NCBI GenBank assembly: GCA_963628035.1
Contig: CAVGED010000064.1
Location: 1 to 12,653 of the forward strand
Reading direction: 5' to 3'
DNA from: 14-2 sp963628035
GTDB lineage: Bacteria > Bacillota > Clostridia > Lachnospirales > Lachnospiraceae
Length of the DNA stretch: 12,653 nt
Shown: positions 1 through 6,886 of the stretch, piece after piece
How positions within the stretch are numbered: the first letter of the stretch is position 1
How the letters are laid out: every line of letters begins with the position of its first letter
The notes under the pieces: generated by a model
The model's input: the letters and a program-made list of their open reading frames with translations, nothing else
Database searches by the model: none
Told to the model about the DNA's origin: nothing
Made by a program: the position numbers and the translations under genes

Positions 1-398
1 CCGAACTAAAATCAGTCTTGATTTTTCTGGATTATCAGAAGTACAATTACATAAATTCATACGTATTCTAGCAAGCTGCCGCAATGTTTGTGCGCACAAT
101 GAACGGCTATACTCATTCCGCGTGAAAGAAGCAATTACCGACATGCCACTTCACCAAAAGCTACAGATACCGAAAAAGGGGGGGACAATATACTAATGGC
201 AAATTTGATTTATTTGCCGTCGTTATTGCCCTGCGCTATCTACTAGACGGTGAAGAATTCAAGCAGTTCAAGAAAGAACTTAAACACATAATCCATTCCG
301 TCCAAAATAAATGCACTCATATATCTCAGGAAACCCTATACTCACAAATGGGATTTCCAGAAAACTGGGATAAAATCACTCGTTACCGAAAAATATGA
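1..398 (+). pseudogene. Abi_2 family (AbiD/AbiF-like) abortive infection protein, 3' part, frameshifted
   Basis: Two adjacent plus-strand frames join into one protein tail. The first is open from base 2 to a TAA at 194-196, and the second continues to a TGA at 396-398. The first frame holds RNVCAHNERLY, which matches the R-x4-H motif of HEPN ribonucleases as found in Abi_2 proteins. The second holds LRYLLDGEEFKQFKKEL and ends with MGFPENW followed by a short basic tail, an end I associate with this family. The frames meet at a run of seven G (178-184); with six G the reading would pass straight through. The 5' part lies left of the window, so full length and start are unknown. Family members give phage resistance by abortive infection, and some AbiF genes pair with an upstream structured RNA that would be outside the window. 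This could be a true pseudogene, a slippage-variable gene or a base-calling error. The gene faces the minus-strand genes, with only 24 bases to the next one. Confidence 0.75.
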
Positions 399-422
399 TT
401 TACTCAAACACTTTCTGAATAA

Positions 423-1109
423 TTATAAAAACTCAGTCACCTGGCTCAGATCATCTATTACATACACCGGGTCAGGTACTGCAATGCTCTTTTTTCTCCT
501 GTAAAGACAGGTCTGCATTCCGTATCTTAATCCGCCTTCAATATCGGACGCCAGGGAATCTCCGATAATCATGGTTTCCTGAGGCAAAATTATTTCATCT
601 CTGCCTTTGTTGATTTCTGCAAACGCATAGGAAAAGAAATCCGCCGATGGTTTGGAAACGCCCACTTTCTCGGACACAAATATATAATCAAAATATTTCT
701 TCATATCAGCGATTTCCAGACGGTGTACCTGCTGTTCATATGGGCCATTGCTCGCCACACACAGAATATATTTTTTCTTCAGATAATCCAGGGCTTTATA
801 CGCTCCTGCCTCCGGAATCGCACTGTCGAAGAGTTTCTCACGGAAATATTTTTCAAATACTTCTCCATCAAAATCAATGTCCAGCACCCGGAAAATATTA
901 TTCCACCTGATCTTCTCCAGTTCTTGGAATGTCAGTGTCCCCTGCTCGATTCCATGCCATAATTTGTTATTTTCTTTTGTAAAGGAATCGTACATATACG
1001 GCTCATACGGTTTTAATCCAAAATGCGCAAAGCCTTCCTTCATGGTGTGCTTCACATATTCATCAAAGCTAAGCAGCGTATTGTCAATATCAAGAAAAAT
1101 TGCTTTCAT
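423..1109 (-). CDS. YjjG-type HAD hydrolase (noncanonical pyrimidine nucleotidase family)
   Basis: Predicted cytosolic phosphatase of the haloacid dehalogenase superfamily, 228 residues, the usual length for the YjjG/YfnB branch. Motif I is DIDNTLL with nucleophile D7 and acid/base D9. Motif II is ASNGP around S120. Motif III is SKP with K153. Motif IV is GDSLASD with D184 and D189, which bind Mg2+. A helical cap lies between motifs I and II (about residues 15-95). YjjG-like enzymes dephosphorylate nucleoside monophosphates, including damaged or noncanonical pyrimidine nucleotides; that substrate is inferred from family resemblance. The ATG at 1107-1109 is preceded by a modest purine-rich site (GGGGAAAG). 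The gene lies 35 bases downstream of the 1145-1876 gene with no terminator between, so co-transcription is likely. I see no clear terminator after its stop, where it converges with the Abi remnant. Confidence 0.85.
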   Translation of the reverse strand: MKAIFLDIDNTLLSFDEYVKHTMKEGFAHFGLKPYEPYMYDSFTKENNKLWHGIEQGTLTFQELEKIRWNNIFRVLDIDFDGEVFEKYFREKLFDSAIPEAGAYKALDYLKKKYILCVASNGPYEQQVHRLEIADMKKYFDYIFVSEKVGVSKPSADFFSYAFAEINKGRDEIILPQETMIIGDSLASDIEGGLRYGMQTCLYRRKKSIAVPDPVYVIDDLSQVTEFL

Positions 1110-1144
1110 GCTTTCCCCAATCTTTTCACACTTTTATTGGCAGC

Positions 1145-1876
1145 CTATTTTAAAACCTTTCTTATCTGCTTATCCGTTGCAACCGGATAAGTCTTATGCA
1201 TATAATCTACAATCTTCTGCCAGGATTCCCCGGGGTCATCCTTGTAGCAGGAGGTGACATGATCATATCCGTGAATATGTTCCACGGAAGAATACACTGC
1301 CACATCCCAGCCATAGGCTTCGCCTCTTTTATTCATACGCTTTCGAAAATCACAGTTACAAAGATACAACTGCATCATAAGATTCGTAATTGCGCCATCA
1401 AATCCCTTCTCTCCGCCCTTGCCAAATCCTGCCTGCTTTTTTAATTCATTGGAATAAATTTCCGCGTCTTCTTTATCTTCCATGAAATTATCCATGATCT
1501 TCTTATGCTTACCTGGTGCCTTGCCATCCTCATACAACGCATCGAAATCGTATCCGTCTCTACGATAATTTGCAAATACCGGCAGCCACTTCTTCGAGAT
1601 AAAACCAGCCTTCTTATCAAAGAACTTGCCATATACGATGTCATGTTGTCTTGCAATAATAGTTCGCCACATCCACGGATCTCTCTTCGGGTCATCACAC
1701 CACCAATACTCCGGTACCGTTCGCTCTTCCAGCGAGAAGCCGGGAATATCATTCTTAAAAAGCGGCAAAAATCCGACTTCGTTAATATATGAAATTGCTT
1801 CTTCTACTGTATGTATGCACTCCGGGTCATCCCAGTCCACGCCATACATAATCCATTCGCCAGATTCGTTTCCCAT
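1145..1876 (-). CDS. Conserved protein, AlkZ-related family
   Basis: Soluble 243-residue protein without signal peptide or membrane segment. It resembles a family I remember as AlkZ-related in Clostridia, recognised by the N-terminal MYGVDWDDPECIHTVEEA region, the PEYWWCDDPKRDPW motif (about residues 55-68), GKFFDKKAGFISKKW (83-97), FANYRRDGYDFDA (101-113), and the AGFGKGGEKGFDG glycine-rich segment. AlkZ proteins are winged-helix DNA glycosylases that unhook interstrand crosslinks. This short relative may share only part of that fold and its activity is unknown. It is rich in tryptophan and aromatic residues. The chosen ATG (1874-1876) has a good TAGGAG site six bases upstream; M10 is a weaker alternative. 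It is the first gene of a probable two-gene unit with the YjjG-type nucleotidase, a pairing consistent with nucleotide or DNA damage handling, but that is inference. Confidence 0.6.
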   Translation of the reverse strand: MGNESGEWIMYGVDWDDPECIHTVEEAISYINEVGFLPLFKNDIPGFSLEERTVPEYWWCDDPKRDPWMWRTIIARQHDIVYGKFFDKKAGFISKKWLPVFANYRRDGYDFDALYEDGKAPGKHKKIMDNFMEDKEDAEIYSNELKKQAGFGKGGEKGFDGAITNLMMQLYLCNCDFRKRMNKRGEAYGWDVAVYSSVEHIHGYDHVTSCYKDDPGESWQKIVDYMHKTYPVATDKQIRKVLK

Positions 1877-1907
1877 GTTCTGCTCCTAATCAATCATTTG
1901 TTCTTCT

Positions 1908-1936
1908 ATTTTATACGTTTTTCTTCAAAGATGCAA
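1908..1936 (-). promoter_or_regulatory. Candidate sigma-70-type promoter for the 1145-1876 / 423-1109 unit
   Basis: On the minus strand TTGCAT (1931-1936) and TAAAAT (1908-1913) are separated by 17 bases, in an AT-rich stretch about 30 bases ahead of the 1876 start codon and after the hairpin that closes the sugar-transporter operon. Four to five of six bases match consensus in each box. No operator-like repeat is obvious. Confidence 0.5.
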
Positions 1937-1957
1937 TAGTTGCAGGAAGATATCCAA

Positions 1958-1998
1958 GAGGCGCGTGCCGGGTTTTTTCAAACCGCAGCACGCGCCTC
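1958..1998 (-). terminator. Strong hairpin, likely terminator of the mms sugar-transport operon
   Basis: A perfect 11-base inverted repeat (GAGGCGCGTGC at 1958-1968 with GCACGCGCCTC at 1988-1998) starts 20 bases after the mmsB stop. The loop can pair further (CGG/CCG with T and A runs). There is no long U tract after it on the minus strand, so the mechanism is not certain, but position and stability fit transcription termination or 3'-end protection. It also separates the sugar operon from the left-hand unit. Confidence 0.65.
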
Positions 1999-2017
1999 CT
2001 GTTCATTCGATCTATCT

Positions 2018-3184
2018 TTACTTCCTCCGCTTCGACACCACATCCACCGTGACGGCTCCCAACAGCACCGCGCCCTTGACGATCTTCTGGATATCGGTGG
2101 ACCAGCCGTACAGGGACATTCCATTGTTGAGGATTCCCATGATAAAGGCACCCACCACCGCCCCTAAGATACTGCCGGCGCCTCCGGCCACTGCTGCACC
2201 GCCGATGTAGCAGGAGGCAATGGCATCCATCTCAAAGCCGTCTCCCGCCTTGGGTGTGGCGGCTGCATTCCGGGCGGACAGCACGATCCCGGCCACAGCG
2301 CTTAAGATTCCCATGTTGGTATACACCCAGAAGAAGACCTTCTTGGTGTTGATCCCGGAGAGCTGGGCTGCCTTCCGGTTTCCGCCCATGGCATAGATCT
2401 GGCGGCCCGCCACTGTCTTTGTAGTGATAAAGGCATAGATCACGATCAATACCACCATCAGAAGCAGAACGAAGGGAATCCCGTTATAGCGGGACAACTT
2501 ATAGAAGAAGAACCATATGATGAACAAAAGAACCGCAAGCTTTGCCACGGTCTGCCATACCGGAACCGCCGCAAAATGATATTTTTTTCTGGTGGCAATG
2601 CTCTTTCCCTCAAAGAAGATCAGAAGGATTGAAACTGCTGCAGCCACGATCAGGCACACCAGATCCAGCGTTCCTCTGCCAAATGGTATCTTTATCGTCG
2701 GCAGGAAACCGGAACCAATATATGTATAATCAGTCGGAAGAGGTCCCTTTGTCTGGGCTTTCAGCATCGTATAGGTCAATCCGCGCCCCATCAGCATGGT
2801 TGCCAGCGTCACCACAAAGGGCGGGATGGACAGGTATGCAATAAAAAATCCGGCAAACATCCCCACCAGAAGACCGATGGCAAGGGTAGCTAAGATTGCC
2901 ACCCACATATTCAGCTTATAATCGGCCAGGATGATTCCCGCCGCTGCACCCGTCAAGGCCACAACAGAACCGACGCCCAGATCTACATTTCCTGTGAGCA
3001 CACACAGCAGCATACCGATCGCCAGGATCACCACGTAACCATTCTGCATGATCAGATTGTTGATATTGGCCGGTGATAAGTTCTTTCCCCCGGTCAGAAA
3101 AGCAAAGATCACATAGATTGCGATCAATGCCAGGAACATGCCGTACTGCTTCATATCAAGATTTATTTTTTTCCCTTTTTCCAC
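2018..3184 (-). CDS. mmsB: Multiple-monosaccharide ABC transporter permease (MmsB/GguB)
   Basis: Integral membrane permease of the carbohydrate uptake CUT2 class (MglC/XylH/RbsC fold), 388 residues, very hydrophobic, with about ten predicted membrane segments. Recognisable parts are ILAIGMLLCVLTGNVDLGVGSVVAL near residues 54-78, the IPPFVVTLATMLMGRGL segment (about 120-136), AGRQIYAMGGNRKAAQLSGIN (about 260-280, the cytoplasmic coupling region that contacts the ATPase), and GGAAVAGGAGSILGAVVGAFIMGILNNGM (about 330-358). The long form, with a basic loop near residues 197-206, resembles GguB/XylH rather than shorter RbsC. The start is GTG at 3182-3184, three bases after the mmsA stop, with an AAAGGA site about ten bases upstream, so translation is probably coupled. 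It is the last gene of chvE-mmsA-mmsB. It should pass arabinose-, galactose-, xylose- or glucose-type sugars delivered by ChvE; the exact sugar cannot be read from sequence. Confidence 0.92.
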   Translation of the reverse strand: MEKGKKINLDMKQYGMFLALIAIYVIFAFLTGGKNLSPANINNLIMQNGYVVILAIGMLLCVLTGNVDLGVGSVVALTGAAAGIILADYKLNMWVAILATLAIGLLVGMFAGFFIAYLSIPPFVVTLATMLMGRGLTYTMLKAQTKGPLPTDYTYIGSGFLPTIKIPFGRGTLDLVCLIVAAAVSILLIFFEGKSIATRKKYHFAAVPVWQTVAKLAVLLFIIWFFFYKLSRYNGIPFVLLLMVVLIVIYAFITTKTVAGRQIYAMGGNRKAAQLSGINTKKVFFWVYTNMGILSAVAGIVLSARNAAATPKAGDGFEMDAIASCYIGGAAVAGGAGSILGAVVGAFIMGILNNGMSLYGWSTDIQKIVKGAVLLGAVTVDVVSKRRK

Positions 3185-3187
3185 GGG

Positions 3188-4738
3188 TCAGACATCCTTT
3201 CTGTTATGCGTCATAATGCACTGCATGATGTTTTCCTGTGTAATCTCTGCTCCGGTCAATTCTCCTGCGATCTCCCCGTTGTTCAAAATATAAGTCCTGT
3301 CACAGGTACCAATGATCTCCGGCATTTCCGATGAAATGACGATCACTGCATTCCCCGCTCTTGCAAGTTCATTGATCACACAATAAATTTCATATTTTGC
3401 TCCCACATCAATACCGCGGGTAGGTTCGTCTAAGATCAATACGTCCGGCTGGGTCATCATCCATTTTGCAAGAACAACCTTCTGCTGATTGCCGCCGGAC
3501 AGGGAACCTGTGGTCTGCTCAATGGAATTCGCTTTCACATTGATCTTCTCCTTATACTCTTTAGCCGCCATAATCTCCTCAGCAGTTTTGATCACACCGC
3601 GTCTGGAGAAAAATTCCGGTCTTGCAGCCAGAACCATATTTTCCTTCATATCAGCATTCAATATCAAACCATACGTCTTGCGATCCTCGGAAACATACGC
3701 CAGTCGGTTTTTAATGGCCGCCCTCACATCAGGAATCGCCGTCTCGCGGCCTTTTATCTTCACAGTCCCGGATATCTTCTGGCCGTAGCTGCGTCCAAAA
3801 ATACTCATAGCCAGTTCCGTCCTTCCTGCACCCATCAATCCGGCCAGCCCCACGACCTCTCCGGCACGGACCTTGATATGGATATCCTTTAAGATATGAC
3901 GTTTTTCATCGTCTGGATGAGAGACATTCCAATGATCAATCTCAAAGATCACGTCTCCGGCGGACTCCTTCTCCCGTACCGGATAACGATTGATGAGATC
4001 GCGGCCGACCATTCCCTTGATCACACGGCTCTCCGTAAACTCCGGGGAGTCGGCATGCAGCGTCTCGATGGTTCTGCCATCCCGAAGAATGGTGACGGCA
4101 TCCGACACATATTCGATCTCATTCAGCTTGTGTGAGATCATGATGCAGGTAATGCCCTGTTTTTTCAGATCCCGCATGATGTTCAAGAGCCGTCTGCTCT
4201 CCTCGTCATTCAGCGCTGCCGTAGGTTCATCTAAGATGAGAAGCTCCACATCCTTGGCCAGAGCCTTGGCAATCTCAATGAGCTGCTGTTTTCCGACTCC
4301 CAGTGTCCCTACCAGAGCATTTACGTCTTCACCCGCAAGTCCAACACGCTCCAGCATCTTCTGCGCCTGCTCCCTGGTCCTGGTCCAGTCGATCACGCCC
4401 TTTAAGGAAGTCTGCTCATTGCCTAAGAATACATTCTCCGCCACGGACAGGTTGGGACTCAACGCCAGCTCCTGATGAATGATGACAATGCCCCTGGCCT
4501 CGCTGTTCTTCAGGTTATGGAACTGGCAGGGCGTGCCGTTGTAAACGACATCGCCCATATAGGTTCCATAAGGGTATACGCCTGACAGGATGTTCATCAG
4601 AGTTGATTTTCCGGCACCATTCTCCCCGCACAGCGCATGGATCTCGCCGCGGCATACCTTCAGATTCACATCATCCAGTGCTTTTACGCCGGAGAATTCC
4701 TTGGTAATATGATTCATTTCCAGAATGAAATCAGGCAT
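3188..4738 (-). CDS. mmsA: Multiple-monosaccharide ABC transporter ATP-binding protein (MmsA/GguA)
   Basis: Tandem two-domain ABC ATPase of the CUT2 sugar importers. Numbered from the chosen start, domain 1 has Walker A GENGAGKS (38-45), a variant signature LGVGKQQ (146-152) and Walker B LLILDEPTAA (166-175). Domain 2 has the altered Walker A GLMGAGRTE (300-308) without the usual lysine, a canonical LSGGNQQ signature (413-419) and Walker B LILDEPTRGID (434-444). This asymmetry is normal for MglA/RbsA/AraG/GguA, so it is not a defect. Start choice: an ATG at 4754-4756 overlaps the chvE stop but has no ribosome site. The ATG at 4736-4738 has AGAGGG six bases upstream and begins MPDFILEMNHITKEF, like relatives, so I use it (516 residues). 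It sits between chvE and mmsB and energises their transporter at the inner face of the membrane. Confidence 0.92.
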   Translation of the reverse strand: MPDFILEMNHITKEFSGVKALDDVNLKVCRGEIHALCGENGAGKSTLMNILSGVYPYGTYMGDVVYNGTPCQFHNLKNSEARGIVIIHQELALSPNLSVAENVFLGNEQTSLKGVIDWTRTREQAQKMLERVGLAGEDVNALVGTLGVGKQQLIEIAKALAKDVELLILDEPTAALNDEESRRLLNIMRDLKKQGITCIMISHKLNEIEYVSDAVTILRDGRTIETLHADSPEFTESRVIKGMVGRDLINRYPVREKESAGDVIFEIDHWNVSHPDDEKRHILKDIHIKVRAGEVVGLAGLMGAGRTELAMSIFGRSYGQKISGTVKIKGRETAIPDVRAAIKNRLAYVSEDRKTYGLILNADMKENMVLAARPEFFSRRGVIKTAEEIMAAKEYKEKINVKANSIEQTTGSLSGGNQQKVVLAKWMMTQPDVLILDEPTRGIDVGAKYEIYCVINELARAGNAVIVISSEMPEIIGTCDRTYILNNGEIAGELTGAEITQENIMQCIMTHNRKDV

Positions 4739-4752
4739 ATGGTTCCCTCTTA

Positions 4753-5883
4753 TCATTGTGCCAGCTGATCCGCCGTATAGTAGCCGCCATCCACAATGAT
4801 CTCTTTATAATTGATCTTATCCACTGCCACAGGCGTGCAGAGGTAGGACGGAACAACCAGCTTCCCATTGTCATACTGCTTGGTGTCGTTGATCTCCGGC
4901 TTGCTGCCGTTTAACACTGCCTGTACCATGGTCACGCACTTCTCTGCAAGAAGACGGGTATCCTTATATATGGACATGGTCTGGGTTCCTGCGATGATGT
5001 TCTTGGTTGCCATAAGCTCTGCGTCCTGTCCGGTGACGATGGGCCAGTTCTTAGCCGTATAGCCTGCACCTTCCAGAGCAGCCTTACAGCCGTATGCGAA
5101 GCCGTCGAAGGCGGTGGCGCAGATGTCAAGATCCTCGTCTGCATAAAAGCCTGTCAGATAATTCTCACAGTTCTGCTGAGCTGTCTCCTGGGACCAACGC
5201 AGAATACAGGTATCCTCAAAGGATGTCCGGCCGGACTTGCATACCAGCGTGCCGTTGTCCAGATAAGGCTTTAATACTTCCATCAGACCGTTATACAGAA
5301 ATACTGCGTTGTTGTCGTCCGGTGAACCCATAAAGAACTCGATGGTGTATGTTTCCTTGGTGTTCTCAAGATCCTTGGCCTTCACTATGTACTCTCCGAT
5401 GGCGGTTCCTACTCCCTTGTTGTCGAAGGTTGCATAGTAGGAAACTGCGTCTGTGTTCATCAGCAAACGGTCATAGGCGATGATCGGAATTCCTGCTGCC
5501 TTGGCGGATGCTTCCACCGTAGTCAGAGCCCCGGCATCGATGGCTGCGATCACCAGGCACTTCACGCCGCTGGCGATCATGTTCTCAATCTGGGAAACCT
5601 GCATCTGTACGTCATCCTCCGCATACTGGAGATCCACCTTGTATCCCAGAGCTTCCAGCTGCTTCTTCATGTTGGCGCCGTCATTGGTCCACCGCTCGGA
5701 AGACTGTGTCGGCATTGCCACGCCAACCGTTCCCACTTCTGTTGTTTTTCCGCCCTTTTCCGGCAGATCTCCGGCTGCATCTCCCCCTGTCACCGTTCCT
5801 TTTGTACCCTTATTTCCACATCCGGTGAGCAGCGCTGCTGTCATGGCGACACACAGCATAATACTGAATACTTTCTTCTTCAT
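4753..5883 (-). CDS. chvE: Multiple-monosaccharide-binding lipoprotein (ChvE)
   Basis: Extracellular sugar-binding lipoprotein of the periplasmic-binding-protein type 1 fold. The N-terminus MKKKVFSIML followed by LLTGC is a lipoprotein signal with the lipidated cysteine at residue 22. A Gly/Thr/Lys-rich linker follows to about residue 50. The mature domain starts with VGVAMPTQSSERW, then QVSQIENMIASGVKCLVIAAID and a SYYATFDN motif typical of ChvE. ChvE-type proteins bind several pentoses and hexoses. The start at 5881-5883 is chosen because AGGAGG (5892-5897) lies eight bases upstream; an in-frame ATG nine codons earlier lacks such a site. It is the first gene of chvE-mmsA-mmsB and its stop lies 14 bases before the preferred mmsA start. 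Length (376) is ordinary. No regulator or sugar-catabolic gene is adjacent. Confidence 0.92.
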   Translation of the reverse strand: MKKKVFSIMLCVAMTAALLTGCGNKGTKGTVTGGDAAGDLPEKGGKTTEVGTVGVAMPTQSSERWTNDGANMKKQLEALGYKVDLQYAEDDVQMQVSQIENMIASGVKCLVIAAIDAGALTTVEASAKAAGIPIIAYDRLLMNTDAVSYYATFDNKGVGTAIGEYIVKAKDLENTKETYTIEFFMGSPDDNNAVFLYNGLMEVLKPYLDNGTLVCKSGRTSFEDTCILRWSQETAQQNCENYLTGFYADEDLDICATAFDGFAYGCKAALEGAGYTAKNWPIVTGQDAELMATKNIIAGTQTMSIYKDTRLLAEKCVTMVQAVLNGSKPEINDTKQYDNGKLVVPSYLCTPVAVDKINYKEIIVDGGYYTADQLAQ

Positions 5884-5891
5884 GATAGAAT

Positions 5892-5920
5892 CCTCCTTTT
5901 CATGTATCACACTTATATCA
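5892..5920 (-). promoter_or_regulatory. chvE ribosome binding site and candidate extended -10
   Basis: On the minus strand an extended -10-like TGATATAAG (5912-5920) precedes the AGGAGG at 5892-5897 that sets the chvE start. No good -35 box is visible, so the promoter is tentative. The rest of the gap up to the terminator at 6033 holds only a weak hairpin (GACAG..CTGTC, about 5960-5982) and no clear catabolite-repression site. Confidence 0.35.
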
Positions 5921-6032
5921 CAGTCAGCATGTTGGTTTTTGTAGATTGTTGTCGCAAAGGACAGGAATGCTCTTCCTCTGTCACAGCGTGATCTCCGGGA
6001 GTGCTTGTATGCCGCAGGAAATCTGCAGACGG

Positions 6033-6060
6033 AAAAAGGCCTGCCCTCAAGGCAGACCTT
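6033..6060 (-). terminator. Rho-independent terminator after the DUF3877-like gene
   Basis: On the minus strand AAGGTCTGCC (6051-6060) pairs over all ten positions, one being a G-U wobble, with GGCAGGCCTT (6036-6045) around a five-base loop. A TTTTT run then extends to 6033. This is a textbook intrinsic terminator about 80 bases after the 6141 stop. It isolates the metal-ATPase/DUF3877 region from the chvE operon. Confidence 0.85.
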
Positions 6061-6075
6061 CTATACTCGTTTTTC

Positions 6076-6129
6076 GTAACAGTTCAGCCAGACCGAAAAT
6101 GACCAACCGGATGTGTGCGTAACTGTTAC
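6076..6129 (+). repeat. Short repeat copy A with 9-base terminal inverted repeats
   Basis: A 54-base element bounded by GTAACAGTT (6076-6084) and AACTGTTAC (6121-6129). Its first part (6078-6097) is identical over 20 bases to copies at 9359-9378 (same strand) and 6867-6886 (opposite strand). Its right end, GTGTGCGTAACTGTTAC, resembles the GTGTGCTGAAC end of the long copy, so A looks like an internally deleted member of the same family. It sits directly after the stop of the DUF3877-like gene. Confidence 0.7.
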
Positions 6130-6140
6130 CATTTTTATTT

Positions 6141-6704
6141 TTACTCCACCGGAACAACCGTCCCCGCTGAAAATCCCAGTTCTTCATAATCCTCCGGTGT
6201 GAAGCGGTGGTACGTCATATGGCACTCCTCCAGCGCCAGGCAGTAACGGTAATCGTTGGGTTTCCCATCCGTAAAATAGATCAGGTAATCGAATTCCTCG
6301 CCAGACAGCTTCTCCAGATGAATCTTGTCTGAATAGCGTCGAAAAACTGCCAGCACATCCTCCAGGGTGCTGCCATGACTCGCCATCACCGCAATGAATT
6401 CCTCAAGGAACTCGTCTTTTGGCAACTGAAAGTGCACATATTCCGCTGTCTGTGGCGGAAATGTCAGGCAGAACCGCTCATCCTTGTTGGAGATCGTGAC
6501 CTTCCCAAACTGCGGGTTAACTTCCTCACAGAAGTCCTCCAATTCCCCATACATCTCTGGAATATCAAGTTCCATTCCCACCAGACGATCCAGGGATTCC
6601 AGCGGATAATACAGCCGCAGCGTCTCACTCCGGTAGCCCAGCTTGATCTGATCCTCCCGGATCACATCGCAGATATTCTTCTTAAGCTTCGCAAATCGAT
6701 CCAT
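6141..6704 (-). CDS. DUF3877-like protein of unknown function
   Basis: Soluble, acidic 187-residue protein starting MDRFAKLKKNICDVIREDQ, with no signal peptide or membrane segment. The pattern LGYRSETLRLYYPLESL (about residues 21-37) and the general length resemble the Clostridia family DUF3877 as I recall it; no activity is known to me. The reading frame stays open upstream to an ATG at 6798-6800, but that extension would be read through the long repeat and has low-complexity Cys/Arg/His content. The ATG at 6702-6704 has AGGAGG eight bases upstream (6713-6718) and is the real start. The gene is followed by repeat copy A and a strong terminator, and preceded at 122 bases by the stop of the metal ATPase, so it may be the last gene of that transcript. 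Confidence 0.7.
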   Translation of the reverse strand: MDRFAKLKKNICDVIREDQIKLGYRSETLRLYYPLESLDRLVGMELDIPEMYGELEDFCEEVNPQFGKVTISNKDERFCLTFPPQTAEYVHFQLPKDEFLEEFIAVMASHGSTLEDVLAVFRRYSDKIHLEKLSGEEFDYLIYFTDGKPNDYRYCLALEECHMTYHRFTPEDYEELGFSAGTVVPVE

Positions 6705-6712
6705 ACCGCGCA

Positions 6713-6718
6713 CCTCCT
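6713..6718 (-). promoter_or_regulatory. Ribosome binding site fixing the DUF3877-like start
   Basis: AGGAGG on the minus strand, eight bases before the ATG at 6702-6704. It is the only good site in the region and shows that the longer open frame (to 6800) is not the translated form. Confidence 0.85.
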
Positions 6719-6730
6719 GATTATGATTAT

Positions 6731-6886
6731 GTTCAGCACACGCCCATTCGCAAAGGCACCTACGGTGCTTTCTCGCTGCTTCGCAGCTAACTTTGCTCAT
6801 GATCGGGCGTTCCCTCAGACCTTCATCAGTCCGCTAAATTCGTGCAAGCACGATTTATCGTCCTTCTTCGGTCTGGCTGAACTGTT
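6731..6886 (-). repeat. Long repeat copy B, nested multibranch palindromic element
   Basis: Read on the minus strand, the element is closed by GTTCAGC (6876-6882) and GCTGAAC (6731-6737). Inside lie two arms. Arm 1 is CAGACC (6870-6875) with GGTCTG (6816-6821). Arm 2 is ACGCCC (6805-6810) with GGGCGT (6740-6745), then GCAAAG/CTTTGC (6791-6796 with 6750-6755), and inside that two hairpins: GCTGC-GAA-GCAGC (6775-6787) and GCACC-GTA-GGTGC (6756-6768). A 41-base part (6846-6886) matches copy C at 9359-9399 with one mismatch. The element overlaps the last 19 codons and stop of the ATPase gene and ends 27 bases before the DUF3877-like start codon. It may be a REP/MITE-like element or a structured RNA region between two genes of one transcript. 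Confidence 0.75.

Noticed and set aside
3822..3848. Lost Walker A lysine in the second ATPase domain of mmsA (GLMGAGRTE), considered as a disabling mutation
   Set aside because: This substitution is typical of the second domain in MglA/RbsA/AraG/GguA-type sugar ATPases, so the protein is expected to be functional.
4739..4756. mmsA start at the ATG overlapping the chvE stop
   Set aside because: There is no ribosome site for it, while AGAGGG lies six bases before the ATG at 4736-4738 and the resulting N-terminus resembles related proteins.
5944..5962. TGTC-N6-GACA inverted repeat ahead of chvE as a catabolite-repression (cre) site
   Set aside because: Arms are only four bases and the match to the cre consensus is poor.
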